Of a DNA stretch of 10,958 nt, positions 1 to 5,829 are shown one piece after another (the stretch's first letter is position 1; every line of letters begins with the position of its first letter). The stretch lies in the NCBI GenBank assembly GCA_025965635.1, contig JAOPWO010000052.1, positions 1-10,958 on the forward strand, written 5' to 3'. Position numbers and translations under genes: made by a program. Below the pieces are notes generated by a model. That model saw only the letters and a list, made by a program, of their open reading frames with translations, made no database searches and was not told the DNA's origin. Source of the DNA: Modestobacter sp. GTDB lineage: Bacteria; Actinomycetota; Actinomycetes; Mycobacteriales; Geodermatophilaceae.

Positions 1-1
1 C

Positions 2-574
2 GCCGCCAACGTGGTGTACGAGACGCCCGAGGGGCGCAAGGCCTGGAAGCTCAAGCCGCTCCAGCTGCTGGTCACGCTGATCGGCATCCTCTTCGCCGCC
101 CTGATCCTGGCGATGCTGGTGCTCAGCGGTCCGGTCGTCGACGCCATCGGGCAGTCCATCGGCCTGGGCGACACCGTGCTGACCGTGTGGGGCTGGGCCA
201 AGTGGCCGGTCATCCTGGTGCTGCTGGCGCTGATGATCGCCGTCCTCTACTACTCCACCCCCAACGTGAAGCTGCGCGGCTTCAGGTGGGTCAGCCCCGG
301 CGCCGGCGTGGCCATCCTCGTCGCGGTCGTCGCTTCGGCGTTGTTCGCCTTCTACGTCGGCAACTTCGGCAGCTACAACAAGACCTACGGCGCGTTGGCC
401 GGTGTGGTGATCTTCCTGATCTGGTTCTGGCTGATCAACCTGGCGCTGCTGTTCGGCATCGAGCTCGACGCCGAGATCGAGCGGACCAAGGAGATGAAGG
501 AGGGCGTGCCGCGCGCGGACAAGGAGATCCAGCTCGACGCGCGTGCCACCCCGAAGGACCAGCAGACGACCTGA
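2..574 (+). CDS. YihY/virulence factor BrkB family membrane protein (C-terminal part)
   Basis: The reading frame is open from the first bases of the window to the TGA at 572-574, so the true start lies outside and about 190 C-terminal residues are present. Four hydrophobic segments are visible: one following KPLQLLV, one over WAKWPVILVLLALMIAVLYY, one over VSPGAGVAILVAVVASALFA, and a last one over YGALAGVVIFLIWFWLINLA. The LYYSTPN stretch, the YGALAGVVIFLIW helix and the following LLFGIELDAEIER end are the recognisable C-terminal signature of the YihY/BrkB family. These are polytopic inner-membrane proteins once annotated as ribonuclease BN; their transport or membrane role is not settled. 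A charged cytoplasmic tail of about 35 residues ends the protein. The gene converges on the crotonase-fold gene and is closed by the hairpin at 618-666. Confidence 0.9.
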   Translation, partial: AANVVYETPEGRKAWKLKPLQLLVTLIGILFAALILAMLVLSGPVVDAIGQSIGLGDTVLTVWGWAKWPVILVLLALMIAVLYYSTPNVKLRGFRWVSPGAGVAILVAVVASALFAFYVGNFGSYNKTYGALAGVVIFLIWFWLINLALLFGIELDAEIERTKEMKEGVPRADKEIQLDARATPKDQQTT

Positions 575-587
575 TCAGGAGGGCCCC

Positions 588-604
588 GCTCGGCTCCGCC
601 GAGC
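588..604. repeat. short stem-loop downstream of the YihY gene
   Basis: A 7-bp perfect stem (588-594 with 598-604) closes a 3-base loop 14 bases after the YihY stop codon. It may act as a first, weaker terminator hairpin for the plus-strand gene ahead of the larger hairpin at 618-666. No T-run follows. Confidence 0.35.
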
Positions 605-617
605 AGTGCCGGCCGTT

Positions 618-666
618 CCGCCCGAGCAGACGCGGGATGATCCGCGATCCCGCGTCGCTCGGGCGG
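618..666. terminator. bidirectional stem-loop terminator between convergent genes
   Basis: Bases 618-627 pair perfectly with 657-666. After a single bulged A at 628, bases 629-638 pair perfectly with 647-656, leaving an 8-base loop (639-646). That is 20 GC-rich base pairs in total. The hairpin ends directly against the stop codon of the minus-strand crotonase-fold gene (667-669) and lies 43 bases after the YihY stop, so it can serve both convergent transcripts. There is no T-tract, which is common for high-GC actinobacterial terminators. Confidence 0.7.
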
Positions 667-1413
667 TCAGCCGCGGTCAGCCGCCCGGCGCATCGACCAC
701 ATCTGGGCCGGCCGTTCGAACTGGGTGGCGATCTCCCAGCTCACGTGCGGCGGGCCGGTCTCCTTGCGGAAGCTCCGGGCGGCCACCCGGGCCAGCTCGG
801 GGTCGGCGGCCACCCGGACGGCGAGCTCCCGGGCACGGTCCTCGACCGCGTCGTCGTCCACCGTCTCCCAGGCCAGCCCGAGCGCGACTGCACGCGCACC
901 GTCCAGCTCCTCCCCGAACAGGGCCATCGCCGCGGCGGCCTCCCGACCGACCAGCCGGGACAGCAGCACGAAGTGACCGCCGCCGGGGTGCATGCCGCGC
1001 TTGAGGAAGCCGCACAGCAGCCGGGCGTCCCGGGCGACGATCCGCAGGTCGGCGGCGAGCAGCATGTTCATCCCCGCGCCCACCGCGGACCCGCGGACGG
1101 CCGCGATCGTGGGCGCAGCCACCTGACCCAGGCGGTAGAACGAGTCGTAGATCGAGCCCATGGCGGTGTAGGCGTCCGGGGCGGCGGGGTCACGCCCGGC
1201 GTCGGCCAGCGTCTGGACGTCGCCGCCCGCGCAGAAGCTCTTCCCCACGCCGCGGACGACCACCGCCCCGACCTCCGGGCGGGCGTCGACCTCGTCCAGG
1301 ACGGCGATGAGCTCCGCCGCCATCGCCGCGGTCAGCGCGTTGCGCCGCTGAGGGGCGTTCAGCGTGACGACGGCGACGCCCTCGTCGACCTCCAGCAGGA
1401 CTTCTCCGGACAT
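667..1413 (-). CDS. Enoyl-CoA hydratase/isomerase (crotonase) family protein lacking both catalytic glutamates
   Basis: This 248-residue protein has the usual length and layout of a single-domain crotonase. The oxyanion-hole motifs are present: SFCAGGD at residues 59-65 and the VGAG turn at 111-114, followed by ADLRIVA and HPGGG. An ungapped alignment from memory to rat mitochondrial enoyl-CoA hydratase places Asn116 where Glu144 should be (GAGMN against GGGCE) and Phe136 where Glu164 should be. Both hydration acid/base residues are therefore absent, and ordinary hydratase activity is unlikely. Another acyl-CoA reaction supported by the oxyanion hole is more plausible. I recall this GAGMN/HPGGGH pattern from other actinobacterial crotonase-like proteins. 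The start at 1413 is preceded by AGGGAG about five bases upstream. It follows the aldo/keto reductase gene after 72 bases and is probably cotranscribed. Confidence 0.88.
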   Translation of the reverse strand: MSGEVLLEVDEGVAVVTLNAPQRRNALTAAMAAELIAVLDEVDARPEVGAVVVRGVGKSFCAGGDVQTLADAGRDPAAPDAYTAMGSIYDSFYRLGQVAAPTIAAVRGSAVGAGMNMLLAADLRIVARDARLLCGFLKRGMHPGGGHFVLLSRLVGREAAAAMALFGEELDGARAVALGLAWETVDDDAVEDRARELAVRVAADPELARVAARSFRKETGPPHVSWEIATQFERPAQMWSMRRAADRG

Positions 1414-1485
1414 GCGGCTCCCTCGCGGTCGGTGGCCGGCCGGGACGCCGGCTCCGTTCCGGCGATCAGACCACGCGCCGCCGGG

Positions 1486-2517
1486 TCATGACGTGCGGAA
1501 GCCCGACCAGAGGTCGATGCCGGCGTCGACGGCGTGCGCGTCGATGCCCGCCAGCTCGTCAGCGGTGAAGTCCAGCCGCTCGAGGGCACCGAGGCTGTCG
1601 TCGAGCTGGGCGACGCTGCTGGCCCCGATGAGCACCGAGGTCACCCGCTCGTCCCGGAGCGCCCAGGCCAGCGCCAGCTGGGCCAGGCTCTGCCCGCGTG
1701 ACCGCGCGACGTCGTCCAGCGCCCGGACGCGCTGCAGCGCGTCGTCGGTGAGCAGCTCGGTCGACAGCGACTTGCCCTGGCTCGCCCGGGACCCCTGCGG
1801 CACCCCGTGGAGGTACTTGTCGGTGAGCATGCCCTGGGCCAGGGGGGAGAAGGCGATGCAGCCGGCCCCCACGTCGGCCAGCGTGTCCAGCAACCGGTCG
1901 CGCTCGATCCAGCGGTTGAGCATCGAGTACGAGGGCTGGTGGATGAGCAGTGGCGTCCCGAGGTCGGCCAGGATCTCCGCCGCCCGCGCGGTGTCGGCCG
2001 CGGAGTAGGACGAGACCCCGACGTAGAGCGCCTTGCCGGCCTGGACGGCGCTGTGCAGCGCACCCATGGTCTCCTCCAGCGGCGTGCCGGGGTCGAAGCG
2101 GTGCGAGTAGAAGACGTCGACGTAGTCCACGCCCATCCGCCGCAGCGACTGGTCGAGGCTGGCGGTGAGGTACTTCCGGGATCCGCCGCCCTGACCGTAG
2201 GGACCGGGCCACATGTCGTAGCCAGCCTTCGTGGAGAGCACCAGCTCGTCGCGGTACGGGCCGAAGGAGTCGTGCAGGTGACGGCCGAAGTTGGCCTCCG
2301 CCGCGCCGTAGGGCGGGCCGTAGTTGTTGGCCAGGTCGAAGTGGGTGACCCCGCGGTCGAAGGCCCGGTGCAGGATGTCGCGCTGCCGGTCGAACGGGAC
2401 GTCGTCCCCGAAGTTGTGCCACAGCCCGAGGCTGATCGCCGGCAGGTCCAGGCCGCTGGCCCCGCACCTCCGGTAGGACATCGACTCGTAGCGGGACTCG
2501 GCAGCGCGGTGCGACAT
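1486..2517 (-). CDS. Aldo/keto reductase, YghZ/L-glyceraldehyde-3-phosphate reductase type
   Basis: This 343-residue TIM-barrel oxidoreductase should reduce aldehydes with NADPH in the cytoplasm. The family tetrad is complete: Asp61 and Tyr66 in FDLANNYG, Lys97 in STKAGYD, and His139 in DVFYSHRFDP. The SLGLWHNFGDD segment near residues 29-39, the MWPGPYGQGGGSRK stretch near 102-115 and the late GASSVAQLDDSL cofactor-binding loop (about 298-309) are typical of the E. coli YghZ subgroup, which is 346 residues long. I chose the ATG at 2517 because the leader ESRYESMSYRRCG matches the PERYxxMxYRxCG leader I recall in YghZ. The ATG at 2481 is the alternative. The ribosome binding site is weak at both. 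The open frame continues upstream to 2691, but that extension overlaps the hemerythrin gene and has no conserved content. The physiological substrate cannot be read from sequence. Confidence 0.93.
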   Translation of the reverse strand: MSHRAAESRYESMSYRRCGASGLDLPAISLGLWHNFGDDVPFDRQRDILHRAFDRGVTHFDLANNYGPPYGAAEANFGRHLHDSFGPYRDELVLSTKAGYDMWPGPYGQGGGSRKYLTASLDQSLRRMGVDYVDVFYSHRFDPGTPLEETMGALHSAVQAGKALYVGVSSYSAADTARAAEILADLGTPLLIHQPSYSMLNRWIERDRLLDTLADVGAGCIAFSPLAQGMLTDKYLHGVPQGSRASQGKSLSTELLTDDALQRVRALDDVARSRGQSLAQLALAWALRDERVTSVLIGASSVAQLDDSLGALERLDFTADELAGIDAHAVDAGIDLWSGFRTS

Positions 2518-2560
2518 GCCGCTGATCGTCCCCGGTCCGCGGCGCCGGTGCTCCCCGGGC

Positions 2561-3268
2561 TCAGCGGCTGGTCGGCGGGCGGTCACCCTTGCGGGCCGGC
2601 GGCAGCTTCTCCACCAGGCCGGCGAGCACCGCCAGGCCGTGGCTGACCGCCTTCCCCGCCGGCGCCACGGCGCTCGGCCCGTGCTGCACACCGGCGTCGA
2701 CCAGGTCGCGCGCGCGGTCGAGCACGCTCAGCGGCAGCGCGGACAGCGCGTTCCCCGGCGGACGGCGGGACACCGTGGGGTGCGGCCGGGTCGGGGAGAC
2801 CCGGCGGACCAGCTCCCACTGGCGGCCGAGCCGGCGCAGCTCGGCGGCGTCCACCCGTTCCTGCAGCCGGGGGAAGAGCACGTCCTCCTCGTCGCGGACG
2901 TCCTCGCGCAGCACCGCCACCAGCCGGGTCAGCAGCTCGGACCGCCGGGGGTCGCCGTGGGGGGTCGTCTCCAGGGTGGTGACCAGCTCGTTGACCTCCT
3001 GGTGCTCCTCCTCGACCCGGAGGGTGAGCGCCTCGCCGTCGGGGAGCGCGCGGCGCAGCACCGGCCACAGCACGGACTCCTCCGCGAACGCGTGGCTGAA
3101 CACCAGCCGGTCGATCTTCCGCAGCACGCGCTCCTGCATGACGCCGGTGGTGCCGTCGAGCTCGTGAAGCAGGCGGTCGCGCTCGAGGTGGTCGTCGCGC
3201 TGGCGGACCAGCACGCTGCCGGGTCCGCCGAGCTCGTCGACGGTCTGGTGGGCGATCGAGCGGGTCAT
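2561..3268 (-). CDS. Hemerythrin HHE-domain protein
   Basis: This 235-residue protein carries a four-helix HHE cation-binding domain over residues 20-140. Candidate di-iron ligands are His27 (RDDHLERD), His59 and Glu63 (FSHAFAEESVLWP), His89 (EEEHQEV) and the Glu127/Glu128 pair (VRDEEDVLFP). This is the ligand spacing of bacterial hemerythrin-like proteins, which sense or bind oxygen or nitric oxide or store iron. The remaining 95 residues form an arginine/proline-rich linker and a helical tail with no domain I recognise. The ATG at 3268 is chosen because GGAG lies seven bases upstream and homology begins just after it. The frame is open to 3508, but that extension is low-complexity and overlaps the HD gene. 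The stop is 43 bases from the aldo/keto reductase start, which suggests one transcript. Confidence 0.88.
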   Translation of the reverse strand: MTRSIAHQTVDELGGPGSVLVRQRDDHLERDRLLHELDGTTGVMQERVLRKIDRLVFSHAFAEESVLWPVLRRALPDGEALTLRVEEEHQEVNELVTTLETTPHGDPRRSELLTRLVAVLREDVRDEEDVLFPRLQERVDAAELRRLGRQWELVRRVSPTRPHPTVSRRPPGNALSALPLSVLDRARDLVDAGVQHGPSAVAPAGKAVSHGLAVLAGLVEKLPPARKGDRPPTSR

Positions 3269-3289
3269 CGACAACTCCGGGTACGGGAC

Positions 3290-3307
3290 GGGAACCGACC
3301 AGTTCCC
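3290..3307 (-). promoter_or_regulatory. inverted repeat with ECF-like -35 element upstream of the hemerythrin gene
   Basis: GGGAAC and GTTCCC form a perfect 6-bp inverted repeat with a 6-base spacer, 22 bases upstream of the hemerythrin start codon. On the minus strand the sequence reads GGGGAAC, resembling the -35 element of actinobacterial ECF sigma factors. GTA follows 17 bases later at 3284-3282, a weak match to an ECF -10. It could be an operator, an ECF promoter, or both. The implied start site would crowd the ribosome binding site, so the promoter reading is uncertain. Confidence 0.3.
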
Positions 3308-3335
3308 CGGACCGTGCCCGTTCATGCCCGGTCGA

Positions 3336-3773
3336 TCAGTGGAGCACGGCGGTGCCCGCCCGCTGCTCCGCGGCCAGGCGAGCCGCGGTCGCCTCGTCGA
3401 GCCCGGCCACCCGGGCCGGCTCGGTGAGGGCCGCGAGGTCGGCGAGCTTGACCGCCCGCGCGATCGGGTCCGCCCGCACCCGGGCGTAGTACTCCGAGCT
3501 CGGCTCACCGGAGCGACGGGTCAGGGCCAGCACGGCTGCCACCACGTGCGGCGGGAAGTCCCGGCGCAGCTCGATCTCGGCGCAGTCGGTGGAGCCCAGC
3601 ACGTCGTGCAGGAGCGCCACCGCCTGGACGGCGGTGGACTCCTGCGCCACCCGGCGGTGCACGTCGACGACGTGGGCGTCGAAGTACGGCCTGCCGGTGT
3701 GGTCCGCCTGCCAGCGGTGGCACGCGCGGGCGACCTCGGCAGCTCGGAGGACGTCGGCAGGTGGCGGGATCAC
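3336..3773 (-). CDS. Small HD-domain protein (phosphohydrolase fold, RelA/SpoT-HD-like)
   Basis: This 145-residue protein is close to a bare HD domain. The metal-binding pattern is visible as His34 (FDAHVVDV), His56-Asp57 (ALLHDVLG) and Asp112 (VKLADL). The VALLHD and VKLADL contexts resemble the (p)ppGpp hydrolase domain of SpoT/MESH1 proteins. However, the Glu-Asp pair that normally follows in HDxxED is Gly60-Ser61 here, so alarmone hydrolysis is not assured and the substrate is unknown. I chose the GTG at 3773, which has GAGG six bases upstream. The frame is open to 3962, but the extension runs into the opposite XRE-like gene and is low-complexity. An ATG at 3818 would have its purine run touching the codon. 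The gene heads the minus-strand run HD, hemerythrin, aldo/keto reductase, crotonase-fold protein. Confidence 0.8.
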   Translation of the reverse strand: MIPPPADVLRAAEVARACHRWQADHTGRPYFDAHVVDVHRRVAQESTAVQAVALLHDVLGSTDCAEIELRRDFPPHVVAAVLALTRRSGEPSSEYYARVRADPIARAVKLADLAALTEPARVAGLDEATAARLAAEQRAGTAVLH

Positions 3774-3837
3774 GGTCTCCCTCGGCTGGCTTGCGGGGTT
3801 GGTCGGTCGACCGCCCATCCTCGCCGGTCGCGACCCG

Positions 3838-3851
3838 GAGCGGGCCCGCTC
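3838..3851. repeat. 14-bp perfect palindrome in the HD/XRE divergent region
   Basis: GAGCGGGCCCGCTC is perfectly self-complementary and lies between the divergent starts at 3773 and 3947. It is a candidate operator for the XRE-like protein or for a regulator of the HD gene run, but GC-rich palindromes also arise by chance. Confidence 0.3.
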
Positions 3852-3905
3852 GGCTCTGCTGACCACCCGTGAGGGGCGGACGCCGGGGTGTGCTGTCCAC
3901 CACGC

Positions 3906-3940
3906 GTCCGGATGCCGGACCCGGACGGGCGTCCTAACCT
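3906..3940 (+). promoter_or_regulatory. probable leaderless promoter with operator-like repeat for the XRE-like gene
   Basis: TAACCT at 3935-3940 fits the actinobacterial -10 pattern TANNNT and ends six bases before the ATG at 3947. Transcription would then start at or next to the start codon, and no ribosome binding site is present, so a leaderless message is likely. Just upstream, GTCCGG (3906-3911) and CCGGAC (3915-3920) form a perfect inverted repeat with a 3-base spacer, placed near the expected -35 region. That position would suit autorepression. No TTGAC-like -35 is visible. Confidence 0.4.
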
Positions 3941-3946
3941 GCACGG

Positions 3947-4264
3947 ATGGCCCGCCACCCACTGCACGACCTGGTCCGGCGCCGCCTCTGGGAACTCGAC
4001 CGGAGCCCCGACGACGCGTCGTGGCGCTCCGGCTGGGTGTTCCCGGCGGAGACCATCGCCCGGATGGCCCGCGGTCGCGGCCGCAGCTTCATCAGCGAGG
4101 GCCTGGCCGTGCACCTGGCCCGCGCGCTGGACGTGCCGGAGAACCGGGTGCGGCGGGCAGCCGCCCTCCCGCCGCTCGACGACCCCGACGAGAACATCCG
4201 CACCGGGCCGCACCTGCGGCTGGTGCGACCGCACGAGCGCCGGGCCGGACGACCTGCCCTCTGA
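3947..4264 (+). CDS. Small XRE-like helix-turn-helix protein
   Basis: This 105-residue protein resembles actinobacterial proteins of the form HPLxxLVRxRLxEL...ETIARMARGR...LAxALDVPxxRVRRAAGLPP. The stretch from about residue 34 (PAETIARMARGRGRSFISEG) to about 72 (VHLARALDVPENRVRRAA) fits an XRE/Cro-like helix-turn-helix with its following helices. The usual first repressor helix is less clear, so the fold assignment is moderate. The C-terminal 35 residues are charged and unstructured-looking. A DNA-binding regulatory role is inferred. The ATG at 3947 has no ribosome binding site, but a -10 element ends six bases before it, consistent with leaderless translation. The gene is divergent from the HD-domain gene, and a STAS-like remnant follows directly. 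Confidence 0.72.
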   Translation: MARHPLHDLVRRRLWELDRSPDDASWRSGWVFPAETIARMARGRGRSFISEGLAVHLARALDVPENRVRRAAALPPLDDPDENIRTGPHLRLVRPHERRAGRPAL

Positions 4265-4500
4265 CCAGCCGGGGCGGGGAATCGCTCCTCCCCGGAGGCG
4301 ATCGCCGGGTCCGGGCCGGCGACTGCCCGCGCACGCCGGTCGACCTGACCGCCGCCACGTTCCTCGACGCGGCCGGCTACCGCGGACTGCAGGACCTCCG
4401 AGGGGTCGCTGACGCCCGCGACGTGGTCGTGGTGCCGGTCATGCGCCCGGGCTCGTCGCCCGCCTGCTCGACCGGGCCCCGCTCCCGGGCACCCCCGCCG
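4264..4500 (+). pseudogene. Decayed STAS-like (anti-sigma antagonist) domain remnant
   Basis: Bases 4339-4440 in one frame encode VDLTAATFLDAAGYRGLQDL followed by ADARDVVVVPV. This resembles the central strand, the phospho-acceptor loop region and the helix of a STAS domain (typical form VDLSGVTFLDSAGLxxL). The normal continuation appears only in a different frame from 4443: APGLVARLLDRAPLPGTPAG, similar to the SPxVxRLLxLTGL end of STAS proteins. A frameshift near 4441 is therefore likely. The first half of the domain, before VDL, is too short and not recognisable, and there is no start codon with a ribosome binding site. I read this as a truncated, frameshifted relic. The boundaries are approximate. 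The alternative is chance resemblance in a GC-rich open frame. Confidence 0.42.
4275..4294 (+). terminator. weak stem-loop after the XRE-like gene
   Basis: Bases 4275-4280 pair with 4289-4294 (6 bp, all GC except one pair) around an 8-base loop, 10 bases after the XRE-like stop codon. The position suits a terminator, but the stem is short and no T-run follows. Confidence 0.3.
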
Positions 4501-4522
4501 GAGCGGACGGGTGCCCGGGAGC
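4481..4522. terminator. 14-bp perfect stem-loop downstream of the 305-residue protein gene
   Basis: Bases 4481-4494 are perfectly complementary to 4509-4522, leaving a 14-base loop. The hairpin lies 22 bases beyond the stop codon of the minus-strand gene ending at 4545 and also faces anything reading rightward from the XRE-like gene. It is probably a bidirectional terminator. It lacks a T-run. Confidence 0.65.
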
Positions 4523-4544
4523 CCCGGTCTCCTCCGACGTACGG

Positions 4545-5462
4545 TCAGCCCTGCCACTCGAGCGCGGTGACGAGGGAGCAGCCGGTCTCTCCGAACGGCT
4601 CGACGGCGAAGCCCAGCTCGGCCAGCAGGTCGGCCAACGCGGCGTTCATCGTCCGCTGGACGACCGTGTCCAGCTCGGCGCCGCGCAGCTGCTGCAGGCT
4701 CATCCGCTCGTGCCGGTGCCAGCTGACCACGACCCCGCGGTGGCCGGCCTCCGGGGTGAGGCACACCCCACCGGCGGGGCCACCACTGGTGCAGTCGTGC
4801 AGCGTCAGGCCGGCCTCGACCAGCCCGGCGGCCACCTCGACCACCATCGTGGTCAGCGCGTCCTCGTCGGTGAGGAGGGCGTTCCAGTCCTCGGCCAGCC
4901 GGTCCAGCTGGTCGCCGAGCTCGCTCAGCCAGGCGCGCTCCTGAGGCAGCTGCCGCCGGACCAGCCCGCTGCCGTCGGCGCGCTGCTCGCCGTAGACGAC
5001 CCGGGAGACCTCGGACAGCCCCCCGGACAGGGCGGCCCAGTCGGCGTCCAGCCGCTCGGGGAAGGGCCCGGCCACGACGTCGCCCGGCTGCTCGCCGAAC
5101 TCGTCGACCAGCCACCACGCCGGCGCCGAGCCGGGACCGACGAGCCGCTTACCGGCGGGGTGGCTGGCGACGCTGACCGCCCCGCCCTGCTCGCTGCGCA
5201 TCCCCTGAGCCGCCAAGGGACCGGTGCTGCCCAGGTTCTGCTCGCCAGCAGCCCGGCCCGCGGAGCCGCTCCCGATCGGTGCGGCACCGGTCCCGGCCGA
5301 CACGTCGCCGGCCCCGGCCGGGACGGCGGTCGTCTCGCGGGCGCCCTGCACCCGGTTGCGGTCGAACTCGTACCGCGACGTGGAGCTCGTGCCCAGGGCG
5401 ATCACGAGGACGGCCAGGACGACGAAGCCCAGCAGCGACACCACCGGCCAGAACAGCAGCAC
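4545..5462 (-). CDS. Membrane-anchored protein of unknown function (305 residues)
   Basis: I do not recognise this protein. Residues 2-24 (LLFWPVVSLLGFVVLAVLVIALG) form one clear transmembrane helix at the very N-terminus, followed by a Gly/Ala/Ser-rich linker to about residue 105. A folded domain of about 200 residues follows. It contains tryptophans in APAWWLVDEFGE, ALTTMVVEVAAGLVEAGL and VVVSWHRHERMSL, and three cysteines (224 and 234 bracketing a Gly-rich turn, and 295). With the short positively charged segment after the helix, an anchor rather than a cleaved signal is likely, but topology is not certain. The GTG at 5462 is preceded by GGAGG four bases upstream, placed in the 10-base gap after the 82-residue protein gene, so the two genes form an operon. 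The frame is open upstream to 5717, but that part overlaps the real upstream gene. Stem-loop 4481-4522 terminates it. Confidence 0.8.
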   Translation of the reverse strand: MLLFWPVVSLLGFVVLAVLVIALGTSSTSRYEFDRNRVQGARETTAVPAGAGDVSAGTGAAPIGSGSAGRAAGEQNLGSTGPLAAQGMRSEQGGAVSVASHPAGKRLVGPGSAPAWWLVDEFGEQPGDVVAGPFPERLDADWAALSGGLSEVSRVVYGEQRADGSGLVRRQLPQERAWLSELGDQLDRLAEDWNALLTDEDALTTMVVEVAAGLVEAGLTLHDCTSGGPAGGVCLTPEAGHRGVVVSWHRHERMSLQQLRGAELDTVVQRTMNAALADLLAELGFAVEPFGETGCSLVTALEWQG

Positions 5463-5472
5463 CGCACCTCCG

Positions 5473-5721
5473 TCACCAAGCACGCCAAGCACCCCCCGGC
5501 CCTGCGCCCCAGGCGCTCGCCCGGTGCAGCGACTCCTGCGTCCAGGCGTGCAGCCGGTCGATGACGGAGCGGAACGAGCGGACCGGCGACGGGGCGCCGG
5601 TCTCGGTCTGCTCGGCGTCGAACAGGTCGAACAGCGCGGTGAGCCCCCGGTCCCCGTCCGCAGGCCGGGTCGGGACGAGAGACGACGGTGGTCGGGTGGC
5701 CAGTGCTGGGGGCGCATTCAC
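5473..5721 (-). CDS. Small protein of unknown function (82 residues), first gene of a two-gene operon
   Basis: The GTG at 5721 has an excellent ribosome binding site, GAGGAG six bases upstream, which is the main argument that this small gene is real. The frame stays open to an ATG at 5892, but that extension lacks a ribosome binding site. The protein has a proline-rich N-terminus (about residues 4-22), an acidic amphipathic segment RGLTALFDLFDAEQTE (26-40), a probable helix SFRSVIDRLHAWTQESLH (49-66) and a Gly/Trp tail ending in RAW. There is no signal peptide or membrane segment, so it is probably cytoplasmic. Its stop is 10 bases from the start of the membrane-anchored 305-residue protein gene, so coupled expression is likely. 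A small partner or regulator of that protein is a reasonable guess and nothing more. Confidence 0.68.
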   Translation of the reverse strand: MNAPPALATRPPSSLVPTRPADGDRGLTALFDLFDAEQTETGAPSPVRSFRSVIDRLHAWTQESLHRASAWGAGPGGAWRAW

Positions 5722-5829
5722 TCGGGCTCCTCGGGGCGGTCCGTCGCGGCTGGGGAAGTGCCGCGGCGTGACACGAAAAGTAGGTGCCGGAGGGCTTCGC
5801 ACGCCGCTCCCGGACACGCTCAGCGCGGC

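Noticed and set aside
187..1491. Open frame of 434 codons on the plus strand
   Set aside because: It crosses the YihY gene end, a strong terminator hairpin and the antisense of the crotonase-fold gene. The product is Arg/Pro/Gly-rich with no conserved content, so it is an out-of-frame shadow of GC-rich coding DNA.
3336..4264. Toxin-antitoxin or defence-island reading of the XRE-like and HD genes
   Set aside because: The two genes are divergent, not an operon. The HD protein has no toxin or nuclease signature, and no other defence gene, integrase or repeat array is present in the window.
3589..4944. Open frame of 451 codons on the plus strand
   Set aside because: It runs antisense through the HD gene and the 305-residue protein gene and out of frame through the XRE-like gene. 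Only the short STAS-like part (4339-4440) has recognisable content and is reported separately.
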